From the NCBI RefSeq assembly GCF_021545335.1, contig NZ_CP089312.1, forward strand, positions 3,720,001 to 3,784,000: a stretch of 64,000 bases of DNA. Direction: 5' to 3'. A model generated the notes under the pieces. The model had not been told where the DNA came from. It did no database searches and saw nothing but the letters and a program-made list of their open reading frames with translations. This DNA is from Streptomyces sp. GQFP (GTDB lineage Bacteria > Actinomycetota > Actinomycetes > Streptomycetales > Streptomycetaceae). Of the stretch, positions 43,121 to 50,911 are shown one piece after another; the stretch's first letter is position 1; each line of letters begins with the position of its first letter. Both the position numbers and the translations under genes were made by a program.

Positions 43121-43699
43121 ATGGCAGGCAACAACGCCAGCGAGATCCGCGTCGCCGGAGCCGGTCGCATCCTGGTCGCCCCGGTCGGTACGACCGCGCC
43201 GACCGACGTCACCACCGCCTGGGCGGCCGGCTGGAAGGACCTCGGTTACACCTCGGTGGACGGCATCAAGCTGTCGAAGAAGGACAAGCTGGACCCGGTC
43301 GAGACCTGGCAGTCGGTCTCCCCGGCCCGCTTCATCTACTCGGACCGCGACCTGACCCTGAAGTTCCAGATGCTCCAGCTCAACGAGGACACGCTGCCCT
43401 TCTTCATGGGCGGCGACGCGACCGCGGAGACGGCCACCAGCTCCGGGATCTACAAGTACGACCTGTCCTCCGAGCCGAAGTTCAACGAGAAGGCCCTGGG
43501 CGTCGAGTTCACCGACGGTTCGGCCATCACGTACCGCTTCATCGTCGCCCGAGGCCAGGTCACCGAGACCGAGGAGCTGTCGCTCACCCGCACCGCCTCG
43601 ATCAAGCTCGGCGTCACCTTCACCGCGCTCGCGGTCGACAGCACCAAGCCACTGGCGACCTTCCTGATGAAGGACCCGGCGTACAGCACCGCCTCCTGA
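43121..43699 (+). CDS. phage major tail (tube) protein
   Basis: A 192-residue protein that should polymerise into a non-contractile tail tube. AGRILVAPVGTTAPTDVTTA and GYTSVDGIKLSKK-like segments (here LGYTSVDGIKLSKKDK) are typical of actinophage major tail proteins. ATG 43121 with GAAGGAG site seven bases upstream, a strong signal fitting a highly expressed structural protein. No sheath gene is found, so the tail is not contractile. Confidence 0.85.
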   Translation: MAGNNASEIRVAGAGRILVAPVGTTAPTDVTTAWAAGWKDLGYTSVDGIKLSKKDKLDPVETWQSVSPARFIYSDRDLTLKFQMLQLNEDTLPFFMGGDATAETATSSGIYKYDLSSEPKFNEKALGVEFTDGSAITYRFIVARGQVTETEELSLTRTASIKLGVTFTALAVDSTKPLATFLMKDPAYSTAS

Positions 43700-43761
43700 C
43701 CCACCCCTGATCCACCCCTCCGGGCAGAGCGGGCAAGGCCGGGACCCCCCGGCCCTGCCCG

Positions 43762-43801
43762 CCCCCCATCCCCCCATCCCCCCATCCCCCCATCCCCCCA
43801 T
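43762..43801 (+). repeat. octanucleotide tandem repeat CCCCCCAT x5
   Basis: Five exact 8-bp copies in the spacer between the tube protein and the G chaperone genes. Each contains a run of six C, so length variation by slippage is likely. It lies outside coding sequence. Confidence 0.8.
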
Positions 43802-43861
43802 CCCCTCCTCCCTTCCCCCTTCTCCATCCTCATCTCCCCTGCCACCCAAAGGAGTTGCTCC

Positions 43862-44152
43862 ATGGCAAGTTTCGACGTCAGCGCCGCGCGCGCTCAGCGT
43901 CAGGAGGCGCTCGGCCGCGCCTGGTCCTTCACCATCGAGGAGGACACCTTCACGCTCCCGACCGAGCTGACCCGCAAGACCGCGCGCACTCTGCGCGAGC
44001 TGGACGACAACGACGTGGACGGACTGCTGCGCGCGCTCATGGGCGACGCCCAGTTCGCGCGCTTCGACCGCCACGAGGTCACGATGCAGGACATCGCGGC
44101 GATCATGGAGGCGTACGGCAAGGAGACGGGGCTGGGCCTGGGGGAAGGCTGA
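43862..44152 (+). CDS. tail assembly chaperone G
   Basis: A 96-residue G-type chaperone. With the longer frameshifted G-T product it coats the tape measure during tail assembly. FTIEEDTFTLPTELTRKTAR and DIAAIMEAYGKETGLG are visible. ATG 43862 with a GGAG site at good distance after the octamer repeat. Position between tube protein and tape measure genes is as in siphophages. Confidence 0.8.
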   Translation: MASFDVSAARAQRQEALGRAWSFTIEEDTFTLPTELTRKTARTLRELDDNDVDGLLRALMGDAQFARFDRHEVTMQDIAAIMEAYGKETGLGLGEG

Positions 44153-44568
44153 GCCTCGGCGAGTTCGTGGACGAACACGCCGAGGCCCTTGAGGCTGACC
44201 TGCTCCGCCACTACGGCGTGGACCTGCTCGACTGGCACCGCGGCCGGCTCTCCTCCCGCCGGCTCGCGGTGCTCGTCAAGCACCTGCCACGCGACAGCGC
44301 GACCTTGGGCGGCATCCACGGCGAGGCGGCGCAGTGGTCGGTCACCGACTACCTGCTGGCCTCGGCCGTCGACCAACTCGCCGAGGCGAACTGGATGTTC
44401 GCGACGGTCAACCGGGACGAGGACGCGGACCCGCTGGACTACCCGAAGCCGGTGCCGCGCCCGGGAACACACGCCCCGACCCCCGCACCTGGGCCCTCGG
44501 CAACCCCGCCGGACACCCGGACGGAACAGAACCCGAGCGCCGTCGAACTCGCCCAGTTCTTCTCGTGA
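43862..44568 (+). CDS. tail assembly chaperone G-T fusion made by -1 frameshift
   Basis: The frame after the G stop continues one base back, giving RLSLGEFVDEHAEALEADLL and a further ~130 residues up to 44568, ending in a Pro/Thr-rich tail. The shift would occur at the run GGGGGAA (44140-44146), just before the G stop at 44150-44152. The T part has no start codon of its own. A -1 shift producing gpG-T is conserved in nearly all long-tailed phages, so the arrangement is strong evidence for a working tail module. Confidence 0.78.
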
Positions 44569-44625
44569 ACCCCTCGCATCCCTTCCCTTGAAAACCTTCC
44601 CGTACCGAGGAGTTGGACCCCACCA

Positions 44626-45276
44626 GTGACCTACTACACCCCACTCAACGGCCTCCCCTACCCGGCGCCCACGGACACCGCCGACCTCCCTCTCCATCTC
44701 CAGTCCCTGGCCGAGGGCATCGACGCCCGCACGGTCCTGCGGTACGCCACCGCCGCCGCGCGCGACGCCGCCGTCACCACCCCGGCAGCCGGCATGGTCG
44801 CCTGGCTCACCACACCCGGCACGCTCAGCTACTACACCGGGTCAGCCTGGGTGGCCCTCGGCGCCTGGAACTCGTACACCCCGGTATGGACGGCCGCTCT
44901 GACAGCCCCGGCGATCGGCAACGGCACGCTCACGGGCCGGTACGCGGTGGTCGGCAAGGTCTGCCACTTCACGGCATTCGCCGCGTTCGGATCCACGACG
45001 ACGTACGGAAGCGGCGGCTACTCCCTCAGCCTCCCCGTCGCCACCGGCCCGACAGGCGGGCTGATCCAGTTCAACGGCATGGCGCTCAGCGGAGGAGGCC
45101 GCGGGCAGATCACCTGCATGCCCTCCGGCACTGGCGGGGCCACCACCTACACCCTGTGGGGCCAGGGCACGACCACGTCCTCCGCGATCGCTCAGATCGG
45201 CAGCGGCGGGCTGTTCGGTACGGCCTTCGCCGACGGCAGCTTCATCCGGGTCAACGGGACGTACGAGGTGGCCTGA
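44626..45276 (+). CDS. tail fibre-like protein
   Basis: A 216-residue protein. The N-terminus (PLNGLPYPAPTDTADLPLHL) is typical of collagen- or fibre-type phage proteins that attach to the tail tip; the rest is Gly/Thr/Ser-rich beta structure. GTG 44626 has GGAG upstream. Its place before the tape measure rather than after the hub is unusual. Confidence 0.6.
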   Translation: MTYYTPLNGLPYPAPTDTADLPLHLQSLAEGIDARTVLRYATAAARDAAVTTPAAGMVAWLTTPGTLSYYTGSAWVALGAWNSYTPVWTAALTAPAIGNGTLTGRYAVVGKVCHFTAFAAFGSTTTYGSGGYSLSLPVATGPTGGLIQFNGMALSGGGRGQITCMPSGTGGATTYTLWGQGTTTSSAIAQIGSGGLFGTAFADGSFIRVNGTYEVA

Positions 45277-45424
45277 CCGGCCCGTTTTCTCCCCTGCCAC
45301 TCACAGGCGACTCAGGTAGGATCCTGAAGAGTTATCGCTCATACGTTCGATTCAGGAGTTCGGCAGAGAGACGGCAGTACGGCCACCGGTCGAGAACTCG
45401 GCCGGCACGGAGGGGTGGGGTTGC

Positions 45425-45769
45425 ATGACGAAGGACGACGACGGCATGGCACAGGGCGGCGGCGAACAACTCGGCACCGCCGAGCTACGGCGAGTACTCA
45501 CCGGACAACTGGGGTACGCCCTTCCGGCGGACCTGGTGATCACGACACGGGCCGAGATCGAGACCCGGGAGTTCACGGCGTACGGGCAGGGCTGGCGCGA
45601 CCACGTGGAACACGCGGCGCACCGCGCCAAGGCCGCCCGCACCGCCGGCGACCAGGAGGGGAAGATCCTGCCCTTCCCCCACCAACGACAGCCCTCACCC
45701 GCATCAACGGGGCACTCGGCCTGGCACTCGACCGGACATCCGGTCCCGCCCGGTGACGAACCCTCGTAG
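45425..45769 (+). CDS. hypothetical protein
   Basis: A 114-residue protein with no recognised domain. The middle is helical (GYALPADLVITTRAEIETRE), the C-terminus Pro/His-rich. ATG 45425 follows GGAGGGG. Small genes of this look occur in actinophage tail regions; assignment to the tail module is by position only. Confidence 0.45.
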   Translation: MTKDDDGMAQGGGEQLGTAELRRVLTGQLGYALPADLVITTRAEIETREFTAYGQGWRDHVEHAAHRAKAARTAGDQEGKILPFPHQRQPSPASTGHSAWHSTGHPVPPGDEPS

Positions 45770-46121
45770 CAGCCCACTCCAGCGGATCAGCAAACGAATT
45801 CAGTGTCAGTAGTCGAGTGGATCCCGGCGGTCCCTCCGCCGGGATCCACCATCATCAGTCCTGGGGATCGTCGACGAACTCGGGAAGGATCAGCACCACA
45901 GTAGGGAGCTGACCTGCATAGTTGGGTGTTAAGGGATTGCCGGAAGAAGCTTTGGCAGTTGCGGGAGCGAGGGGTAAAGGAGGTGTATGCGCGACCGGCG
46001 GAAGCACAGCGCAGCCCGCGCCACAATGCATTACGGGCCAGACAGCAGGTAAAAACATGCGGTCGGCGGGCAGTTGAGAAGTTGATCACAGGCAAGCCGT
46101 GCCCACCGCCCCGCAGTCACC
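45770..46121. other. 352-base gap without credible gene
   Basis: Both strands were read. Short open frames (for example 45926-46240 on the plus strand) have neither good start sites nor recognisable products. The base composition is less GC-rich than the flanks. The stretch may be the left edge of the inserted cargo block. Confidence 0.4.
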
Positions 46122-47360
46122 TCAGTACAGCCGTCGTCCTGTCGCCACATCGGCGCAGTACAGCCGAACCTCGGTCCCTTTCCCACTCCGAGCCCGAAAG
46201 AGCACACGGTCGTCGCCAAGTGGCACCGGACCGTCACTGAGACTGAGGATGTCGGTCGCCGCAGCCCACAACACGCGACCGTCCCGGATCACTGACACCG
46301 CCTCCGTATCCCACCCGAGCACGTATCCCGGCCCGGCAGTGATGTTCAAGGGCCTCCGCACGGACCGCCCATCCGGGGCTGCCAACGTCAACCGCCGCAG
46401 GCCACGACGCGGGCCGACCTGCGCGGCGTACACCTTGTGGCGCCAGGTGCGCACGTACACCCAGTCACCGACACACACCGCCTCGCGGAGGGTACTCAGG
46501 CGCCAACGGCCCAGCCGCCAACTTCCCAGGGACTGGGCCTGGTCCAGACCCGTATAGGCGAAGAGCCGAACCCTGCGCCCGAAAGACTCGGAGAGCAACG
46601 CCCGGCCTCCGTCGACGAGAGCAGACCGGCTCCAGAAGTGCTTCATGGCCTTCCGGTGGGGGAACCGGGTCTCGGAGAGTTTCTTACCGGTGTCCGAGGC
46701 TTGCACGGCAAGGGTGTTGAGAAAACTGCCCCAGCTGAGGAAGACGGCCGCGTCCTCGGTCTCTCCGTGCTGGCCGACCAGGTGGCCGACTCCCCCGTCC
46801 CAGATCTCCTCACCGCTACGGGCATCCAGTGCCCGGAAGCCTCCGGCGTCCAGGATCACCCGCTCCCCGCGCACGACGAGCCCGTTGATCCGCGTGAACT
46901 CGTCCTCCCACAGCGTCTCGCCGGTGAGCGCGTCGACGCCGGCGATCGCCCCGCGTTCCTCGTCACTGTCGTTCCACAGGACGAGAGTCGAGTCGCCCAC
47001 GCCGACGACCCGATGCAGCGGGCTCTTTCGGCGCGTCCACCGCACCTCGCCGGTAGCCGCCTCCAGCGCAGTGAACCCACTGCGCTCCCGCTCCCGCCCG
47101 ACAGGAACCACAACCACCTCGCCGGCACCGACCAACCGCCTCGGCGACGCCTTCGCGATCTCGACACTGCACCACCGCACCTGCCCACTGCCGGCATCGA
47201 GAGCCGCGATCCGCCCACCCGGCACTCCCACATACACAGCCCCGCCCACCACAACAGGCTGCTCCAGCTCACCGCCCACGGCCCGCAGGGTCCACAACCA
47301 CCCGTCCGAATCCGCGTTGACGGTCAACGGCACTCTGCCATCGGCCACTTCAGCCCCCAT
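46122..47360 (-). CDS. PQQ-like beta-propeller repeat protein
   Basis: A 412-residue protein built of WD/PQQ-type blades: repeated patterns such as GGRIAALDAGSGQVRW, GFTALEAATGEVRWT, AGVDALTGETLWED and FRALDARSGEEIWDG. About seven blades are expected. No signal peptide or membrane segment; probably cytosolic scaffold or sensor. ATG 47360 is chosen with GGGGA nearby; the frame is open to 47501. Transcribed against the tail genes, hence cargo rather than structural. Confidence 0.75.
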   Translation of the reverse strand: MGAEVADGRVPLTVNADSDGWLWTLRAVGGELEQPVVVGGAVYVGVPGGRIAALDAGSGQVRWCSVEIAKASPRRLVGAGEVVVVPVGRERERSGFTALEAATGEVRWTRRKSPLHRVVGVGDSTLVLWNDSDEERGAIAGVDALTGETLWEDEFTRINGLVVRGERVILDAGGFRALDARSGEEIWDGGVGHLVGQHGETEDAAVFLSWGSFLNTLAVQASDTGKKLSETRFPHRKAMKHFWSRSALVDGGRALLSESFGRRVRLFAYTGLDQAQSLGSWRLGRWRLSTLREAVCVGDWVYVRTWRHKVYAAQVGPRRGLRRLTLAAPDGRSVRRPLNITAGPGYVLGWDTEAVSVIRDGRVLWAAATDILSLSDGPVPLGDDRVLFRARSGKGTEVRLYCADVATGRRLY

Positions 47361-47699
47361 GAATCCCCACTCGCAGAACCCGCGCCCCCTGCACCACGAC
47401 TGGCACACTATCTCCCTCGCCAGTACACGCCGTTGTGGATGCACGAGAACGACGTCACTGTGCACTTCCTCTATCTCCTCCCGGAGGGCACCCGGCATCA
47501 CGCGGAGTCGACTCCCACGTCATCCGTTTCCCTGGCACCGGGGGCACCACTCTTCGTCGTCCATGACCCGATGTCACCGACCACGGCAGAACTGGTGGAT
47601 CACCTGGCGTCGGCCGGCCAGTATCACCAAAGCCCATCCACAACACCGCCCGCACAACCCCGAAACGATCGCTCCGGAATCAAGCCGATGGATCCGGGT
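47361..47699. other. 339-base gap with possible DUF3592-type remnant
   Basis: No intact gene. On the plus strand a short in-frame stretch (~47438-47620) reads VTVHFLYLLPEGTRHH and FVVHDPMSPTTAELVD, which resembles the core of DUF3592-type proteins and may be a decayed copy of one. Low certainty. Confidence 0.3.
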
Positions 47700-48107
47700 T
47701 CAGTAGGTCAGATAAAGAAGAAAAACCGTCACCACAATCGCCTCCAGCAAGATGCCCCACCAGAGAGAAGCCCACGCCTCGGAACGAGAATCCAGCTCTC
47801 GCCGACTGCGAACCCTCCGCCACGGAGAACTGGGGTCGTACACCAGCAGAGCCTCTTCCCCAGGTGTACCCCAGACACTGCCGCTGAGTGGAGAGATATA
47901 GATGATCCGATCTCCTGAGTGCGTCGAGAATTCAAAGCTGGTCGAGTATCGCCCCTCCGAAGTTGAGACGTTCCGACATCGCCCTATGGTTTCCTCGCCA
48001 GACCGCCTCAATCTTCGGTCAACCCACAGAGGAATCATTCCAAACCAGAACAAAAAGGGAATCGGAAAGATTACTAGACAGAAGCAGACCCACCCCAGAG
48101 CATCCAT
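47700..48107 (-). CDS. DUF3592-like membrane protein
   Basis: A 135-residue protein with hydrophobic helices at both ends (WVCFCLVIFPIPFLFWFGMI near residues 6-25; WGILLEAIVVTVFLLYLTY at the C-terminus) and a small beta domain between them (SFEFSTHSGDRIIYISPLSG, then EALLVYDPSSP), the DUF3592 layout. The start at 48107 has no good ribosome-binding site. Base composition is lower in GC than the neighbours, which suggests recent transfer. Confidence 0.6.
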   Translation of the reverse strand: MDALGWVCFCLVIFPIPFLFWFGMIPLWVDRRLRRSGEETIGRCRNVSTSEGRYSTSFEFSTHSGDRIIYISPLSGSVWGTPGEEALLVYDPSSPWRRVRSRRELDSRSEAWASLWWGILLEAIVVTVFLLYLTY

Positions 48108-48169
48108 TCGATGATCGTGACATACATCACCGCTGGGCGACAAGCCCAGCTTATGGATTGGAGATGGAA

Positions 48170-48787
48170 GTGGCAGCAACAGCTGGGACTGGCAGCAATG
48201 AAAGCGTCGGATATCTCTGGACGAAGGACGAAGCCGACAAGTTCAAACATAAGCTTAATGGACTCAGCACTTCGGTAGACATCCTAAAGATAGCAGCCGG
48301 GGTAGCAGCTATCGGATTCACTCCGCTCAAAATCGACGCAGCGATCCTCAAGGTGGACGAGAAGGGGATAGTGTTCGGCGGCGTCCAGAAGTGGACATGG
48401 CGCCATGCGCGCGACGAAAAGGCGAAACTTGAGGCTGCTGACAAAAAGCTGCTCAAGTTGGACCAGCAGACGGAAAAGGCGGCCGAGGATGCGAAGCGCG
48501 CCATAACCATGGCGCAACGGCTCCAGAGCAACGCAGGAGAAACAGGCAACTGGGCGACCGATGCGGAGATGAAGCGCGCCGAAAAATCCCAGAAGAAGGC
48601 TGGCGAAACTTTCAAAGAAACAGTGGACGTGTATCGATCCATCACGAAAATGGCACACGATGCGGAAGAGAAAAAGAAGGCTACGGAAGATCAACGCAAG
48701 AGAGTGGAACAGTCACTTGGCGCCATGAGCTCAAAGATCGACGGACTTCGAGTCAAATTGCGGGAGCTGGATTCAGCAATATCCTGA
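48170..48787 (+). CDS. coiled-coil protein, low GC, unknown function
   Basis: A 205-residue protein, mostly charged coiled coil (KLEAADKKLLKLDQQTEKAA and EEKKKATEDQRKRVEQSLGA) after a short hydrophobic stretch (ILKIAAGVAAIGFTPLKI). GTG 48170 is preferred since GGAG is six bases before it; ATG 48164 would overlap too closely. Codon use with many A/T third positions sets it apart from the flanks. Lies 34 bases before the tape measure gene. Confidence 0.55.
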   Translation: MAATAGTGSNESVGYLWTKDEADKFKHKLNGLSTSVDILKIAAGVAAIGFTPLKIDAAILKVDEKGIVFGGVQKWTWRHARDEKAKLEAADKKLLKLDQQTEKAAEDAKRAITMAQRLQSNAGETGNWATDAEMKRAEKSQKKAGETFKETVDVYRSITKMAHDAEEKKKATEDQRKRVEQSLGAMSSKIDGLRVKLRELDSAIS

Positions 48788-48821
48788 TCACCTTCCGAAA
48801 AATTCGCTAAAGGGAGTCTCT

Positions 48822-49880
48822 GTGAGCATTAATTCATCGTTCAGCAAGGCCACGGAAACCATCCATCGTTTTCGTGACGCAATAAGCCGCACAAGCAACG
48901 CCGTGCCCGGTATTCAGCAGGCTTCGCAGAAGGCGAGCTCTGCCGTCGGTAACTTGCGCACCGCGGCCGACAAAAGCAATACAGCCCTCGGCAGGCTAAA
49001 ATCTTCCGCCGCTCAGGGCAGCGACGGCATCGCCAGAATCAAGACAGCCGCAACAAACGCCGACGGCGGCCTAGGCAAGGCCCGTACCGGCTCCGACAAG
49101 CTCAAGTCCTCCCTCGACAAGCTCAAGTCCGCCGCCAAGGGCGCCCACGGCGAGCTGAAGACCGTCAAGGCGCAGGCCGACGCCGTGGAGAAGTCCGTAG
49201 GCAAGGCAGCCAAGAACGCCGATACCGGCGGGAAGTCCATGGGCAACCTCGGCAAGGGCCTCAAGGGCGCATCCCTGGCCCAGAAGGGGCTCAACCTCGC
49301 GATGGCGGCGAGCCCGTTCGGGCTGCTGATGACGCTGCTCACGCCGCTCATCGCCCAGTTCGTCAACATGGACAAGATCACCGCGGTCCTGCGCAAGGGC
49401 TTCGAGATCGCCATGAAGCACATCGGCTCGGCGCTCGGCTCGCTGGTGAAGAACGCGGGGCCGCTGCTGAAGGGCCTCGGCAACGCCTTGCTCTCACCGT
49501 GGACCGGCCTCGCCATGGCGCTGAACTCCCTGTTCGGCATCCTGGCCGGCATCCGCATCGAGATCCCCGACTGGGTGCCCAAGTACGGCGGTCGCGGCTT
49601 CTCCTTCCCCCGCCTGAGTGTCCCGGTCCCGCGCCTCGCCACGGGTGGCGTGGTCCAGGCCCGCCACGGCGGCACCCTCGCCCTCCTCGGTGAGGCCGGC
49701 GAGCACGAGGCCGTCATCCCGCTGTCCAAGCTCGACCGGATGATCGGCTCCGGCAGCGGGCTGCGCAACCTCACCGCTGCCGTGGAGAAGCTGGCCGCCC
49801 GCCCCGTCGTCGTACAGGTCGACTCACAGGAGATCGCCCGAGCCGTGTTCCTGGGACAACGACAGCTCGCCCGCCGGTAG
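48822..49880 (+). CDS. tail tape measure protein, short
   Basis: A 352-residue tape measure protein. The first ~130 residues are Ser/Ala/Lys-rich helix (GKARTGSDKLKSSLDKLKSA); two hydrophobic segments follow near 155-185 (LNLAMAASPFGLLMTLLTPL) and 225-245. The end ATGGVVQARHGGTLALLGEA followed by EAVIPLSKL is the standard actinophage tape measure C-terminus. At about 0.15 nm per residue a tube of roughly 50 nm is expected, shorter than most siphophages. The first ~250 bases are AT-richer than the rest, so the 5' end may come from another source. GTG 48822. Confidence 0.8.
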   Translation: MSINSSFSKATETIHRFRDAISRTSNAVPGIQQASQKASSAVGNLRTAADKSNTALGRLKSSAAQGSDGIARIKTAATNADGGLGKARTGSDKLKSSLDKLKSAAKGAHGELKTVKAQADAVEKSVGKAAKNADTGGKSMGNLGKGLKGASLAQKGLNLAMAASPFGLLMTLLTPLIAQFVNMDKITAVLRKGFEIAMKHIGSALGSLVKNAGPLLKGLGNALLSPWTGLAMALNSLFGILAGIRIEIPDWVPKYGGRGFSFPRLSVPVPRLATGGVVQARHGGTLALLGEAGEHEAVIPLSKLDRMIGSGSGLRNLTAAVEKLAARPVVVQVDSQEIARAVFLGQRQLARR

Positions 49881-50074
49881 TTCACGCCGCCCCACCCCGC
49901 TCCCTCACCGCCCCCACCCTTCAGTCGACGGCTCACCCGCCGCCGGCTTTTTTCATGCCCTCGAACACCCGCGCGCCTCCACACCCGTATACCCGCGCAT
50001 GCCGCGCATCCCCGCGCACGCCCCACCACCACCACCACCCACCCACCCACCCACCGCCCACCCCAGGAGCCCCC

Positions 50075-50911
50075 ATGGGAAACCTCTGGATCGGCCCACC
50101 CGGCTCGATGACCGAGATCGACCAGGCCGCCAAGTCCTTCGACCGCACCGCCGACCTCGGCATCAGCGAGTTCAAGTCGCTCGGCGGCCGAGTCACCCTC
50201 ACCCGCACCCTCGCCCCCGTTCGCCGCCTCAAGCTGGCCTGGGACCTGCTCGCCCCGGCGCACGCCCGCGCCCTGGACCGCATCGCCCGCCGTGTCGACG
50301 GCTCCCGGACGGTGTTCGTCGTCGACCCCGCCGCCGGGAACGTCCTGAGCCCCGGCCAGGCCGCCGGACTCGGCGCCGTCGGGGCCACCGGCATCACCGG
50401 CCTCACCCAATGGTTCAAGACGACGACGGGAACGGTCGCCGAGAGCACCACCGCCCCCGGCACCTTCCTGTTCACCGCCGTCGACACCACCGGCTCCGTC
50501 GCCTGGCGCTGCGTCGGCACCGGGGGCAACTTCCCCGTCTCCCCCGGCCTCCAGGTGTCCTTCCGCGCCCCCACCGCGATCGCGGCGCTCAGCACCGTCA
50601 GCGTCGGCATCGACTTCAAGAAGTCCGACGGCACCTACATCAGTTCCGACACCAACACCGCGGGCGCCCTCGTCTCCGCCACCGCCCCGGCGACCGCCGC
50701 CTACGCCACCCCGACCGCCAAACCGGGTACCGCCGGGACCTACTCCCTCGCCGGCGCCTGCCTCACCTACGGCGGCACGGCGGAGAACGGCGTCCCCGGC
50801 GACGGTCTCCCCCCGATGTCCGTCACCAACTACAGCGACACCCCCGGCCGCCCGCTCCCCTACCGCAGCATCGGCCTCGACCTCGTGGAGGTGTCCGGTG
50901 CAGCAGGCTGA
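50075..50911 (+). CDS. distal tail/minor tail protein
   Basis: A 278-residue protein located where the distal tail protein (Dit) is expected, right after the tape measure. MGNLWIGPPGSMTEIDQAAK and LGGRVTLTRTLAPVRRLKLA are typical of actinophage minor tail proteins; the rest is a beta-rich domain with many Thr/Ala. ATG 50075 has CAGGAG. The stop lies 14 bases inside the next gene. Confidence 0.7.
   Translation: MGNLWIGPPGSMTEIDQAAKSFDRTADLGISEFKSLGGRVTLTRTLAPVRRLKLAWDLLAPAHARALDRIARRVDGSRTVFVVDPAAGNVLSPGQAAGLGAVGATGITGLTQWFKTTTGTVAESTTAPGTFLFTAVDTTGSVAWRCVGTGGNFPVSPGLQVSFRAPTAIAALSTVSVGIDFKKSDGTYISSDTNTAGALVSATAPATAAYATPTAKPGTAGTYSLAGACLTYGGTAENGVPGDGLPPMSVTNYSDTPGRPLPYRSIGLDLVEVSGAAG

Noticed and set aside
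45926..46240. 104-residue plus-strand open frame as a gene
   Set aside because: Arg/Ser-rich, no good start, and overlaps the end of the propeller gene.
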